Source: Rhizobiaceae bacterium
Lineage (GTDB): Bacteria; Pseudomonadota; Alphaproteobacteria; Rhizobiales; Rhizobiaceae
Direction: 5' to 3'
DNA length: 64,000 nucleotides
NCBI GenBank assembly: GCA_025698895.1
Contig: JAILWO010000002.1
Coordinates: 124,001 to 188,000 of the forward strand
Of the stretch, positions 43,024 through 52,725 are shown in pieces. The notes beneath the pieces were generated by a model, which worked only from the letters and a program-made list of their open reading frames with translations, was not told the DNA's origin and did no database searches. Each line of letters begins with the position of its first letter. The stretch's first letter is position 1. The translations under genes were made by a program, and so were the position numbers.

Positions 43024-46000
43024 ATGCGCATGGAGGTGGAGGCGTTCATCGCCCGCTGGAAAGCGGGAGAGGGCGGTGCGGAGCGCGCCAACAGCCAGCT
43101 CTTCATCGCCGAACTTTGCGACGTGATCGGGGTGCCGAGGCCGGAGCCGGCGGATGCCGGCCGGGAGGGCAACGACTATGTCTTCGAGCGCGCCGTGCGG
43201 CGCCGGGAGAGCGACGCCGTCGCGTCGTGGCGCAGGATCGACCTCTACAGAAAGGGCTGCTTCATTCTGGAGGCCAAGCAGTCGCGCATGCCGGGCGGAC
43301 GCAAGGCGCTGCCCGCGCAGCTTTCGCTGCCGATGGAAGCGGCGGAGGCTCAGGCGCGGCGCGGGGTAGGACCCGGATGGGACGCGCTGATGCGGAACGC
43401 CCGCAAGCAGGCACAGGACTATGTGCAGCTGCTCGACCCCGATCACCCCGCGCCGCCCTTCATCATCGTGTGCGACGTGGCGCATGCCTTCGAGATCTAC
43501 GCCGACTTCACCGGCACGGGCCGGGCCTATGGCATGTATCCCGATCGCAAAAGCTTCCGCTTCTATCTGGAGGACCTGAGGGATCAGGCCGTGCGCGACC
43601 TGTTCGCGGCGGTGTGGATGGACCCGTGGAGCCTCGACCCGGCGAAGGAAACGGCGCGCGTAACACGCGAGATCGCGGCGCGGCTGGCCGCGGTCAGCCG
43701 CTCGCTGGAACGGACCTGCGAGCCCGAGGTCGCAGCGCTGTTTCTGATGCGGTGCATCTTCTGCATGTTCGCGGAGGATGTGGACCTGTTGCCGAAGGGG
43801 GAGTTCACGCGGCTGCTCGAGGATTGCGTGAAATCTCCGGGAGCCCTCGTGCCGCTTCTGGAAGAGCTGTGGTCCAGGATGGACCAGCGTTCCGAGAACG
43901 ACCGCTTCTTCTCCTATTTCGCCCAGCGTGTCCGCTACTTCAACGGCAATCTGTACCGCGACGCGCGCGCCCTCAGGCTGGATCGCGAGGATATCGGCGA
44001 ACTGGTGGCGGCCGCGCGGCATCGCTGGATCGATGTCGATCCCGCCATCTTCGGCACCCTGCTCGAACAGGCGCTCGATCCGGTCGAGCGCCGCAAGCTC
44101 GGCGCTCACTATACGCCGCGCGTCTATGTGGAGCGTCTGGTCGAGGTCACCGTCATGGAGCCGCTGCGCGACGACTGGCAAAAGGCGCTCAAGCAGGCCG
44201 AGGATGCCAAGGACCGGGGCGACGAGCGCGGCGCGGTGGGGCTGGTCCGCTCCTTTCACCGCCGCCTGTGCGCCACGCGCGTGCTCGATCCCGCCTGCGG
44301 GACGGGCAACTTCCTCTATGTCAGTCTCGAAATGATGAAGCGGCTGGAAGGCGAGGTGCTTGAAACGCTTGCCCGGCTCGGCGCCACCGAAGACCTCGGG
44401 CTCGAACGGGAGACTGTCGATCCGCATCAGTTTCTGGGGCTGGAGCGCAATCCGCGCGCGGCCGCTATCGCGGAACTGGTCGTGTGGATAGGCTATCTCC
44501 AGCAGCACTACCGCACCCGCACGGGGCATCCGGCGGAACCGGTTCTGAGGGCGTTTGCCAACATCAATTTCGGCCGCCGCGACGGCTATGATGCCGTGCT
44601 GACATGGGACGGCTACCCCGCAACGACGGTGACCGAGACAAACGGCCGGCGCGTCGAAACCCATCCGAACGCGCGGCGGCCCGCCTGGCCGGAGGCGGAG
44701 TTCATCGTCGGCAATCCGCCTTTCATCGGAAAGGGCGCCACCCTGCGCCACGCTCTTGGCGACGAATATGTCGACGCGCTGTGGCGGGCCCATCCGCATA
44801 TGAACGAGAGCGCCGATTTCGTGATGTACTGGTGGGACAGGGCGGCCGAACTGCTGACGCGTCATGACACGCCCTTGCGGCGCTTCGGTCTGGTGACCAC
44901 CAACTCGATCACCCAACTCTTCAATCGCAGGGTTGTGGAGCGGCATCTGAAAGACAGGTCGCCGAAGAGTATCGTCTTCGCGACCGCCGACCACCCGTGG
45001 ACGAAGGCAACGCGGGATGCCGCCGCGGTTCGGATTGCGATGACCGTCCTGGAGGCCGGGGAAGCGGCGGGCGAACTCTCCACGGTCGTCTCGGAAACAG
45101 GACTGGATAGTGACGAGCCGAAGATAAGCTTCGACGTGAAGACCGGGCACATCAATCCGGATCTGACGATCGGCGCGAGTATCTCGGCGTCGCGGCACTT
45201 GCTGTCGAACGGGGGGCTATCCTGCAATGGCATGATGCTAGCCGGAAGGGGGTTCGTGTTAACGGAGCAGGAGGCGGCCCACTTTGTCAGCATTGATCCG
45301 GGGACGGTCCGTCTCATAAAGCCGTATGTTAACGGCGGCGAACTTGTCCGTCATTCCTTGCGCCGCTTTGTGATAGACGCCTTCGGCATGGATGCTGGCG
45401 AACTTAGAAACCGCCATCCGGAACTCTATCAACATATGCTTGCGACGATCGGACCGGAGCGGGCGTTGAATAGGCGCAAGACGTTTCGCGAACGATGGTG
45501 GGTCTTTGGCGAACCGCGTAGAACTTTTCGTCCGGCGCTCGACGATTTGGGGCGCTACATCGGGACCACCGAAACCGCAAAGCACCGGATATTCCAGTTC
45601 ATCGCAGGCGATGTGGTCCCTGATCACATGGTGATCGCCATCGCCAGTGACGACGCATGGCTTCTGGCCGCCCTGAGTTCGAGGCACCATGTGACCTGGT
45701 CCCTTGCGTCCGGTGGCTGGCTCGGCGTGGGCAATGATCCCCGCTATTCCAAATCCCGCTGCTTCGATCCCTTTCCCTTTCCGGACCCGCCGGACTTAGT
45801 GCGCGAACGGCTTCGCAGCGCGGGCGAGGAACTGGACGCCTTGCGCAAGCGGGTGCTGGCGGAGCAGCCCGACCTGACGATGACCGGCCTCTACAATGTG
45901 CTGGAGAAGGTGAGGGCGGGCGCGCCGCTGACCGACCGGGAGGACGATGTCAGGCAGCGCGGGCTGGTGCTGATCCTCAAGGAACTGCACGAGACCATCG

Positions 46001-46443
46001 ATGCGCTGACGGCGGAAGCCTATGGGTGGCCCGCCGATCTCGCCGATCAGGAGATACTGGTGCGGCTGGTGGCCCTGAACGCGGAGCGGCTGCGCGAGGA
46101 ACGTTCAGGCCGTGTGCGCTGGCTGCGGCCCGATTACCAGGCTTCCCGTTTCGGAAAGGTGGCCGCGCCCACCCAGAGCGATCTCGACATGCCGGAAGTC
46201 GTGGTGCCGATCGATCGCGGCAGGCCGGTCTTTCCGAAGGCGCGGCATGAACAGCCTCTGGCCGTCGAAGCCTTGCTGATGGCCAATGGCGGCGCAATGG
46301 ACGCGCTTTCTTTGGCGCGCGAGTTCCGGGGCGGAGGCGTCCGCATCGAGCCGCGCGTGGCACAGGTCCTTCTCACCCTTGCGCGTTACGGGCACATAAC
46401 GGCCCTGCCGGACGGTCGCTTCATTGCCCGCCGTGCCGCTTAG
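43024..46443 (+). CDS. MmeI-like single-chain restriction-modification enzyme (type IIL)
   Basis: A 1139-residue protein. The N-terminal nuclease has a PD-(D/E)xK site: Asp73, Glu83 and Lys85 in DLYRKGCFILEAK. A helical spacer precedes an N6-adenine methyltransferase with DPACGTGNFL (about 422) and NPPF (564-567). A target-recognition region follows, including FDPFPFPDPP, and then a helical C-terminus. One chain should cut and methylate. There is no separate specificity subunit. The gene is divergent from lepA and convergent with a TetR gene, and its setting suggests acquisition. The ATG at 43030 is an alternative start. Confidence 0.88.
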   Translation: MRMEVEAFIARWKAGEGGAERANSQLFIAELCDVIGVPRPEPADAGREGNDYVFERAVRRRESDAVASWRRIDLYRKGCFILEAKQSRMPGGRKALPAQLSLPMEAAEAQARRGVGPGWDALMRNARKQAQDYVQLLDPDHPAPPFIIVCDVAHAFEIYADFTGTGRAYGMYPDRKSFRFYLEDLRDQAVRDLFAAVWMDPWSLDPAKETARVTREIAARLAAVSRSLERTCEPEVAALFLMRCIFCMFAEDVDLLPKGEFTRLLEDCVKSPGALVPLLEELWSRMDQRSENDRFFSYFAQRVRYFNGNLYRDARALRLDREDIGELVAAARHRWIDVDPAIFGTLLEQALDPVERRKLGAHYTPRVYVERLVEVTVMEPLRDDWQKALKQAEDAKDRGDERGAVGLVRSFHRRLCATRVLDPACGTGNFLYVSLEMMKRLEGEVLETLARLGATEDLGLERETVDPHQFLGLERNPRAAAIAELVVWIGYLQQHYRTRTGHPAEPVLRAFANINFGRRDGYDAVLTWDGYPATTVTETNGRRVETHPNARRPAWPEAEFIVGNPPFIGKGATLRHALGDEYVDALWRAHPHMNESADFVMYWWDRAAELLTRHDTPLRRFGLVTTNSITQLFNRRVVERHLKDRSPKSIVFATADHPWTKATRDAAAVRIAMTVLEAGEAAGELSTVVSETGLDSDEPKISFDVKTGHINPDLTIGASISASRHLLSNGGLSCNGMMLAGRGFVLTEQEAAHFVSIDPGTVRLIKPYVNGGELVRHSLRRFVIDAFGMDAGELRNRHPELYQHMLATIGPERALNRRKTFRERWWVFGEPRRTFRPALDDLGRYIGTTETAKHRIFQFIAGDVVPDHMVIAIASDDAWLLAALSSRHHVTWSLASGGWLGVGNDPRYSKSRCFDPFPFPDPPDLVRERLRSAGEELDALRKRVLAEQPDLTMTGLYNVLEKVRAGAPLTDREDDVRQRGLVLILKELHETIDALTAEAYGWPADLADQEILVRLVALNAERLREERSGRVRWLRPDYQASRFGKVAAPTQSDLDMPEVVVPIDRGRPVFPKARHEQPLAVEALLMANGGAMDALSLAREFRGGGVRIEPRVAQVLLTLARYGHITALPDGRFIARRAA

Positions 46444-46458
46444 GAAACTGGCGTTGTC

Positions 46459-47106
46459 TCAGGCGTTCGCCGTCGTAAGCATTGCGGAGCCGGCGGGCAG
46501 GGGCTGGAACTGCAGCTTGATGAAGGACCGGTAGGCAAGCACCTGACGCGCAAGGCAGGCGGGGTCGCCCAGCACTTTCGACATGATGATGCCGCCGTCG
46601 ACGATGCAGGACAACATCTCAGCCAGCACGTCGAGATCGATCGGTTCGCGCGGCGGATAGGCGGCGGCGATATCCTCGAGATATCCGCGAAAGCGCGCGT
46701 TCCAGCTTTCGACGGAACTCCTGTTGAGTTCGACAACCCCGCGATCGAACAGCCGCTCCTGATAGCAGATCGAGGCGACGAGGCAGCCCGGATGCCCGTC
46801 GGGCAGATCGGCCAGCAGTTCCGCCAGCATCTTCAGCCCTATGAGGTAACGCTGGAGCGGATCGTCGGAGAGTTCAGCGGCGCGGCCAAAAATCTCGTCG
46901 AAGATACGATCATCGGTTTCGACATAGCGCTGCAAAAGCGCCCGCGCGAGTTCGTTCTTGTCCCGGAAATGGTAGAAGAACCCGCTTTTGGTGATTCCGG
47001 CCTCGGCGATCACCTCCTCGATGGATGTCGCACCGAAGCCCTTGGCCAGCACCGAGGCCTCGGCGATTTCGAGAATACGCTCGCGCGTGGCCGCGCCCCT
47101 CTTCAT
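46459..47106 (-). CDS. TetR family transcriptional regulator
   Basis: A 215-residue regulator with an N-terminal helix-turn-helix: RERILEIAEASVLAKGFGAT, SIEEVIAEAGITKSGFFYHF. The C-terminal ligand domain includes HPGCLVASICYQERLFDRGV, as in TetR proteins with the TetR_C_6 type domain. ATG 47106 has a G-rich Shine-Dalgarno. It is divergent from the homocysteine-methyltransferase-like gene, so it may control that cluster. Confidence 0.9.
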   Translation of the reverse strand: MKRGAATRERILEIAEASVLAKGFGATSIEEVIAEAGITKSGFFYHFRDKNELARALLQRYVETDDRIFDEIFGRAAELSDDPLQRYLIGLKMLAELLADLPDGHPGCLVASICYQERLFDRGVVELNRSSVESWNARFRGYLEDIAAAYPPREPIDLDVLAEMLSCIVDGGIIMSKVLGDPACLARQVLAYRSFIKLQFQPLPAGSAMLTTANA

Positions 47107-47333
47107 GATGTCCCCCCGGGAAACTGTACCTGCAGTATGGTTCTGAAGTGATCCTATAGTAGCACGATCTTTTTGCCGCTTCCCATTGCTCGCGCATGTA
47201 GCTGATTTCACAGAACTTCTTTGAGTGGTGCGTCATTCGCACCGCGCGTTCACTTGTTTGCACACAAACGAATTGGGAAAAGCGCCGCCATCGCGCAGGC
47301 CGAGGGCGGCGCAGAAATCATGAGGAAACCGAG

Positions 47334-48284
47334 ATGCATAAATACCGCAACGCCCTGCCGCAGACGCAGGGCGGACTGTTCCTGAGTGACGGCGGGATGG
47401 AAACCGCGCTGATTTACCTACAGGGCGTGGATCTGCCCCAGTTCGCCTCCTTTGTGCTGCTCGACAGCGAAGAGGGTCGCGCGCAGCTCGTGAAATACTA
47501 CGAGCACTATCTGCCGATCGCCATTCGTCGCGGTGCGGGCTTCGTCCTGGACACCGCCACCTGGCGCGCCAGTCCCGATTGGGCCGCGTTGATCGGCTAC
47601 GACCGAAAGGCGCTGGAGCGCCTCAACTTCGCCGCCGTCGATCTCGTCGCGGCGCTTCGCTCGAAATGGGAGACGGACGCGACACCCATCGTGCTGAACG
47701 GCGCCATCGGTCCGCGCGGCGATGGCTACAAGGCGGGCCGGATGGATGCCGCCGAGGCGGAGGAGTATCACGCCTTCCAGGTCGGCATATTCGCGAAGTC
47801 GGCGCTCGACATGGTGTCGGCGATCACCATGAACACGACCAACGAGGCGATCGGCATCGCGCGCGCGGCGAAAGCGGCCAACGTGCCCTGCGTCGTTTCC
47901 TTCACGGTCGAGACCGACGGGCGGCTGGTCGACGGGACCAGCCTGCGCGCGGCGGTGGAGGCGACCGAGGAGGCAACGGAGGGTTCGCCCGCCTACTACA
48001 TGGTCAACTGCGCCCACCCGACCCATTTCGATGCCGCGCTCGAGCGCGGTGAAGCCTGGGTGAAGCGTATAAAGGGTGTCCGCGCGAACGCATCCGCCAA
48101 GAGCCATGCCGAGCTCGACGAGTCGACCGAACTTGACGCGGGCGATATCACCGATCTCGGTCGGCGATATCACTCGCTGACGTCGGCGTTCCCGTCCATG
48201 CGCATCCTCGGCGGCTGCTGCGGCACGGACCACCGCCATATCGCGGCGATCTGCGAGGCAGTCTCCCCAGCCAGAGCGGCCTGA
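47334..48284 (+). CDS. Homocysteine S-methyltransferase family protein
   Basis: A 316-residue TIM-barrel enzyme. The zinc ligands are Cys in YMVNCAHPTHF and the Cys pair in ILGGCCGTDHRHI. SDGGMETALIYLQGVDLPQF at the start is typical. It should transfer a methyl group from S-methylmethionine or a related donor to homocysteine or another thiol. GAGGAAACCGAG precedes the ATG. A GCGCCGCC/GGCGGCGC stem lies just before that. DUF1127, GNAT and a small membrane-protein gene follow closely and may form one operon. Confidence 0.9.
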   Translation: MHKYRNALPQTQGGLFLSDGGMETALIYLQGVDLPQFASFVLLDSEEGRAQLVKYYEHYLPIAIRRGAGFVLDTATWRASPDWAALIGYDRKALERLNFAAVDLVAALRSKWETDATPIVLNGAIGPRGDGYKAGRMDAAEAEEYHAFQVGIFAKSALDMVSAITMNTTNEAIGIARAAKAANVPCVVSFTVETDGRLVDGTSLRAAVEATEEATEGSPAYYMVNCAHPTHFDAALERGEAWVKRIKGVRANASAKSHAELDESTELDAGDITDLGRRYHSLTSAFPSMRILGGCCGTDHRHIAAICEAVSPARAA

Positions 48285-48295
48285 AGGAGACGGGC

Positions 48296-48481
48296 ATGAC
48301 CAACGAATTCACCGCAGGACGCAGCCTATTTGGACGCCTGGCGGATCGCTGGACGCGGCGTGGCCCGCCGCGTCCGAGGCAGGCCCATCCGCTCGACGAG
48401 TTGAACGACCACTATCTGCGCGACATCGGCTTGCGGCGGGAGCGTTCGCCGGCCGTCCGTCTCCACCAGCTATGGATGTGA
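48296..48481 (+). CDS. DUF1127 small protein
   Basis: A 61-residue Arg-rich protein with the DUF1127 core HPLDELNDHYLRDIGLRRER. Small DUF1127 proteins in alphaproteobacteria affect RNA and phosphate or carbon metabolism; longer and shorter members differ in role. It begins 11 bases after the methyltransferase gene. AGGAGA lies before the ATG. Confidence 0.85.
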   Translation: MTNEFTAGRSLFGRLADRWTRRGPPRPRQAHPLDELNDHYLRDIGLRRERSPAVRLHQLWM

Positions 48482-48482
48482 C

Positions 48483-49112
48483 ATGACAAACGATCGAAGC
48501 GGCCATGCCGCTCATGGCCTCGCCGGGAGCAAGGCGCCGGGCGTGACGTTGAGACATGCCACGGCTACCGACGCCGGGGAGATCGCGAAACTGTTCCTGA
48601 TCTCGTCGGACGGGCTTGCCCGCTACATCTGGAGCCGGATCGCTCGGCCGGGCGAGGCGCTGGAAGATGTCGGCGCGGCGCGCTATGCCCGCGGCGGCGT
48701 GGCCTTTTCGTTCGAGAACTGCCTTGTCGCGACCGATGGCGACGGTTTGGTCGTCGGCATGGCGCACGCATTCGAGATGGAACCACGCCAGCCTGGAGAC
48801 ATCGAGGACGACCCCGTGCTCAGGCCCTATGCCGAACTCGAGGAGCCGGGCTCGCTCTATCTGTCCGGCCTGGCCGTCCATGAAGGCCATCGCGGGCTGG
48901 GGATCGGAGCCCAGTTGATGAACCGCGTGGAAGCTCAGGCCAGCGCCGGCGGCCTGCCATCCGTGTCGCTGATCTGTTTCGAGGCCAACAAGCTTGCCAT
49001 GTCGTTCTACCGGCGTCGGGGCTATGCGGAGGTCGCGCGCCGTCCGATCGTTCCCCATCCCAGTCTGCGCTACGGCGAGGGCGACGCCGTATTGCTGGCG
49101 CGCCAGACATGA
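48483..49112 (+). CDS. GNAT family N-acetyltransferase
   Basis: A 209-residue GNAT protein. LRHATATDAGEIAKLFL begins the fold, YLSGLAVHEGHRGLGIGAQL is the acetyl-CoA loop (Q/RxxGxG/A), and ANKLAMSFYRRRGYAEVARR ends it. It begins 1 base after the DUF1127 stop and its own stop overlaps the next start, so this is a tight operon. The substrate is unknown. Confidence 0.9.
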   Translation: MTNDRSGHAAHGLAGSKAPGVTLRHATATDAGEIAKLFLISSDGLARYIWSRIARPGEALEDVGAARYARGGVAFSFENCLVATDGDGLVVGMAHAFEMEPRQPGDIEDDPVLRPYAELEEPGSLYLSGLAVHEGHRGLGIGAQLMNRVEAQASAGGLPSVSLICFEANKLAMSFYRRRGYAEVARRPIVPHPSLRYGEGDAVLLARQT

Positions 49113-49288
49113 CTTCGACGGCCATCGAAGCGGGATCGCGAGCCGCGCGCCAAGAACGCCGGCCGGGCGAGGGAGCGGCTGTGCGAATGGCGATGGTCAT
49201 GGCTGCGACGGGAGCGCTGCTGTTGTTGGTATTGACGGCCGGTTGCGCCTGGATCGGACAGGCGCCGATCGTGGATCTGCGTCTCTGA
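49109..49288 (+). CDS. Small membrane protein of 59 residues
   Basis: The ATG overlaps the GNAT stop (ATGA), which supports translation by coupling. The product has a basic N-terminal half and one hydrophobic helix (MAATGALLLLVLTAGCAWIG) with a lipobox-like LTAGC. It is not recognisable as a CydX although cydB lies convergent 14 bases away. Function unknown. Confidence 0.55.
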   Translation: MTSTAIEAGSRAARQERRPGEGAAVRMAMVMAATGALLLLVLTAGCAWIGQAPIVDLRL

Positions 49289-49301
49289 CGCCATGTCACG
49301 C

Positions 49302-50306
49302 TCAGTCGTAGCGCAGGTCCCCCGCCTTTCCGCCGAAGACGGAATAGGCGTAGAAGGAATAGCCGATGATGACGGGCAGCACGAAGGCCGTGCCCACCAG
49401 GATGATGCCCAGGCTCTCGGGCGCCGACGCCGCCTCCCAGATGGTCAGCCGGTCGGGCACCACAAAGGGATAGAAGGAATAGGCCAGCCCCGCGAAGCCG
49501 AGCGCAAAGATGAGCGCCAGCGTGGCGAAGGGCAGGATGGAATGGCGGTCATCTTTCTTCGGCATGACGAAGGACTGCCGCCACAGCCACAGGAAAAGCA
49601 GGCCGGTGACGATTGGCAGCGGCGCCAGGTAAAGCATCTGCGGCAGCGCGAACCATTTGTCGAAGATGCGCGTCGAGGCGAACGGGGTGGCCAATGACAC
49701 CGCCACCATGCCCAGCGTGGTCAGAACCAGCCCACCGCGCAGCCAGGCGACCGCCTTTTTCTGCAGGTCGCCCTCGGTCTTGTAGATCAGCCAGGCCGCG
49801 CCCATGGCCGCATAAGCCGCAGTCAGGCACAGCGCCACCAGCACGCCGAACAGCATCGCCGCCCAGCCCTCGTCGAGGCCCAGCACGTAGACGCCCAGCA
49901 TGTAGCCCTGCGCCAGCGATGCGACCGCGGAGCCGACAAAGAAAATCGCCGTCCAGCGCTTCTTTCTCTGGACCGGCACCTTGGCTCGGAAGTCGAAGGC
50001 GACGCCGCGCAGGATCAGTCCGAACAGCAGCGCGAAGACCGGCAGATAGAGCGCGGCCAGGATGATGCCGTGAGCCGCGGGAAAGGCGACCAGCAAAAGT
50101 CCCACCGCAAGCACGAGCCATGTCTCGTTGGCATCCCAGAACGGGCCGATCGCATTGATCATAATGTCCTGTTCGGGCTCGTCGGCCAGCGGAAACAGGA
50201 TGCCGATGCCGAGGTCGAATCCGTCGAGCACGACGTAGATCAGGATCGCCAGTCCCATCAGGGAGGCGAAGATCAGCGGCAGGAGGGTGGGCCAGTCGAA
50301 GGTCAT
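49302..50306 (-). CDS. cydB: Cytochrome bd-type (CIO) quinol oxidase subunit II
   Basis: A 334-residue subunit II with eight to nine membrane helices. IYVVLDGFDLGIGILFPL at the start and FWDANETWLVLAVGLLLVAF are the CydB signatures. It overlaps cydA by 4 bases (ATGA). With cydA it forms a bd-type oxidase that oxidises quinol at high oxygen affinity and is resistant to cyanide and many stresses. Confidence 0.95.
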   Translation of the reverse strand: MTFDWPTLLPLIFASLMGLAILIYVVLDGFDLGIGILFPLADEPEQDIMINAIGPFWDANETWLVLAVGLLLVAFPAAHGIILAALYLPVFALLFGLILRGVAFDFRAKVPVQRKKRWTAIFFVGSAVASLAQGYMLGVYVLGLDEGWAAMLFGVLVALCLTAAYAAMGAAWLIYKTEGDLQKKAVAWLRGGLVLTTLGMVAVSLATPFASTRIFDKWFALPQMLYLAPLPIVTGLLFLWLWRQSFVMPKKDDRHSILPFATLALIFALGFAGLAYSFYPFVVPDRLTIWEAASAPESLGIILVGTAFVLPVIIGYSFYAYSVFGGKAGDLRYD

Positions 50307-51673
50307 TCTCCCGCCTCCATAGGCTGGGCCATCGCCGCGTCCCCCGATGCGGGGTCCGGCTGACCATCGCCTTCCTTCGCGGCCTTCAGCGCCAGGTGGA
50401 CGAGCACGCCGAGATAGACCACCAGCAGCACGATGTAGAGCGCGACGTAGGCCGCCAGCGTGAAGGCGACGTGACTGCCGGCGACCGGTCCGACGGCGTC
50501 GGCGGTGCGCAGCACCCCCGTCACCAGCCAGGGCTGGCGGCCGATCTCCGTCGTGTACCAGCCGGCCAGCGTCGCCACCCATCCGGAAAATGCCATCGGC
50601 ACCATGAAGAGAGCCAGCGGCTTCGGCAGACGCCCGCGTCGGAAGAGATAGAACGCCGCCGTCCACGAAGTGAGCAGCATCAGCACCCCGGCGCCGACCA
50701 TGATACGGAAAGTGAAGAAGATCGGAGCAACCGGCGGGTGCTCGCCGACATAGTCATCGAGGCCAGGTACCACGCCCTCGGCATGGTGACGCAGAATGAT
50801 CGAGGCGCCGTCCGGGATGGTGAACTCGAAACGGTTCTCGCGCGCCTCCTCGTCGGGCAATGCGAACAGCACCAAAGGGACGTTGCCGCGCGTTTCCCAG
50901 TTCGCCTCCATCGCCGCGATCTTGGCCGGCTGATGTTCCAGCGTGTTGAGCCCGTGCTGGTCTCCCGCGAAGATCTGCAGCGGGATCAGGATCGCACCAA
51001 GCGCCACGCCGGTCCTGAGCGCCTTCCACATGGATTCGGAGCGATCGCCCGCCAGCCAGCGCAGCGCCGACAGGCCCGCGATCAGGAAGGCGACCGTCAA
51101 CCCAGAGGCGATCAGCATGTGGACGAGCCGGTAGGGGAATGAGGGATTGAAAATGATCGCCCACCAGTCGGTGGCATGGGCCACGCCGTCGCGCATCTCG
51201 AAGCCGGCCGGCGTCTGCATCCAAGAGTTCAGCGCCAGGATCCACACCGCCGACATGGTCGTGCCGAAGGCCACCAGGAAGGTCGCCAGCGTATGCACGC
51301 GGTTCGACACCCGACGGAACCCGAACAGCATGATGCCGAGGAACACCGCCTCCAGGAAGAAGGCCGTCAGCACCTCGTAAGCCAGCAACGGCCCCGCGAT
51401 GTTGCCGACCGTCTCCATGAAGCCCGGCCAGTTTGTACCGAACTGAAAGCTCATCGTCACGCCGGACACGACGCCCAGCGCAAAGGAGAGCGCGAACACC
51501 TTCACCCAGGTGAAATAGGCGCGCATCCAGGCGTGGTCGCCGGTGACATTATACCGCCACTTGAAGAACAGCAGCACCCAGCCGAGCGAGATGGTGATGG
51601 TCGGGAATAGGATGTGGAAGGAGATGTTGGCCGCGAACTGGATGCGCGACAAGAGCAGCGGATCGAATTCCAT
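50303..51673 (-). CDS. cydA: Cytochrome bd-type (CIO) quinol oxidase subunit I
   Basis: A 456-residue subunit I. FHILFPTITISLGW carries an axial haem His, and GWYTTEIGRQPW is the CydA signature. The Q-loop is short, as in the cyanide-insensitive (CIO/CydA-short) branch. ATG 51673 has GGAG 6 bases upstream; a GTG 12 bases upstream is an alternative. This is the second quinol-type terminal oxidase in the window. Confidence 0.95.
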   Translation of the reverse strand: MEFDPLLLSRIQFAANISFHILFPTITISLGWVLLFFKWRYNVTGDHAWMRAYFTWVKVFALSFALGVVSGVTMSFQFGTNWPGFMETVGNIAGPLLAYEVLTAFFLEAVFLGIMLFGFRRVSNRVHTLATFLVAFGTTMSAVWILALNSWMQTPAGFEMRDGVAHATDWWAIIFNPSFPYRLVHMLIASGLTVAFLIAGLSALRWLAGDRSESMWKALRTGVALGAILIPLQIFAGDQHGLNTLEHQPAKIAAMEANWETRGNVPLVLFALPDEEARENRFEFTIPDGASIILRHHAEGVVPGLDDYVGEHPPVAPIFFTFRIMVGAGVLMLLTSWTAAFYLFRRGRLPKPLALFMVPMAFSGWVATLAGWYTTEIGRQPWLVTGVLRTADAVGPVAGSHVAFTLAAYVALYIVLLVVYLGVLVHLALKAAKEGDGQPDPASGDAAMAQPMEAGE

Positions 51674-51920
51674 GACCGGCTCCACAGCCTGATCCCCCTA
51701 CACGGAAGCTATGGCGCGCGCCTCCGGCGGTCAAAGCGGCGGCTTGGCGCAGAGGCGCAATGTCGCGGAAGGTTCACGACAACCCAAGACGGCCCCGCCA
51801 ATCCTTGATCATGACGATTGTCTTGAATCGCTTCACGCCGCCCGACGTTCGCCCTCCCGCTAGCGGCAACCAGTCCGCGCCGGGCGCGTTGTCGGTTCCG
51901 GTCGCCTCGCGGCCAGGGAA

Positions 51921-52670
51921 ATGGTAACGACCGGCACTGTGATCAGAATTCCGAGCCGCAGGGCGCTGTCGCGCCTCGATCCAGCAACCATCGTCGCGGT
52001 GACCGTGGCTGCGCTCGGCTTGTGGGGTTTCGCCGAACTGCTCGACGAGGTCAGCGAGGGAGAGTCCGGCGGCTTCGACGAATGGCTGCTTCTGGCGCTG
52101 CGCCAACCCGGCGACACCTCGCAGCCGATCGGGCCGTGGTGGCTGGAGATCGCGATGAACGACCTGACCGCGCTGGGGTCTTTCGCCGTCATCGCCCTGA
52201 TGACGGGAGGAGTCGCGGGCTTCCTGGTCGTCCGCGACCGTTTCGGTGCCGCGGTGCTGCTCGTCGTATCGGTCGCAAGCGGGGCGATATTGTCCTCGCT
52301 GCTCAAGGTCGGAATAGACAGGCCAAGGCCTGACATCGTCGCACAGCTTGCCGATGTCCACACGCTGAGCTTCCCCAGCGGACACGCCATGGTATCGGCG
52401 GTGGCCTACCTCACCATAGGCGCGGTGCTGGCGAGTTTCGTGGAAGACCGCAGGACGCAGCTCTACATCGTATCCGCGGCGGTGACGGGCGTCGTCATCA
52501 TCGGGTCGACACGAGTCTATCTGGGCGTCCACTGGCCGACGGACGTGCTGGCGGGCTGGTGCATCGGCGCCGCCTGGGCGATGGCCTGTTGGCTGGTCGC
52601 GAGGCTGTTGCAGGGGCGCGTCCTGCGTCCGCCGATCGGCGCCGAGACTGGCCCCGACGAATCCGCGTGA
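51921..52670 (+). CDS. PAP2-family membrane phosphatase
   Basis: A 249-residue membrane protein. The three phosphatase motifs are KVGIDRPRP, FPSGHAM and STRVYLGVHWPTD. About six membrane helices place the active site on the periplasmic side. It probably dephosphorylates a lipid phosphate such as undecaprenyl pyrophosphate or phosphatidic acid. It is divergent from cydA and is followed by the SMR-like gene. Confidence 0.92.
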   Translation: MVTTGTVIRIPSRRALSRLDPATIVAVTVAALGLWGFAELLDEVSEGESGGFDEWLLLALRQPGDTSQPIGPWWLEIAMNDLTALGSFAVIALMTGGVAGFLVVRDRFGAAVLLVVSVASGAILSSLLKVGIDRPRPDIVAQLADVHTLSFPSGHAMVSAVAYLTIGAVLASFVEDRRTQLYIVSAAVTGVVIIGSTRVYLGVHWPTDVLAGWCIGAAWAMACWLVARLLQGRVLRPPIGAETGPDESA

Positions 52671-52725
52671 CATTTGCCGCCGGCCGGCTCTAAAGCGTCA
52701 CGCCCACTCTCGCGGAGTTCTCCTC

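Noticed and set aside
42919-45198. 759-codon minus-strand frame opposite the restriction-modification gene
   Set aside because: No motifs, and the opposite strand carries complete nuclease and methyltransferase motifs.
47107-47333. SAM- or SAH-type riboswitch before the homocysteine methyltransferase gene
   Set aside because: There is a GC-rich hairpin before the start codon, but none of the conserved SAM-II or SAH core sequences can be found.
49109-49288. CydX small subunit for the bd oxidase
   Set aside because: The small frame is on the opposite strand to cydAB and has a lipobox-like helix rather than the CydX pattern.
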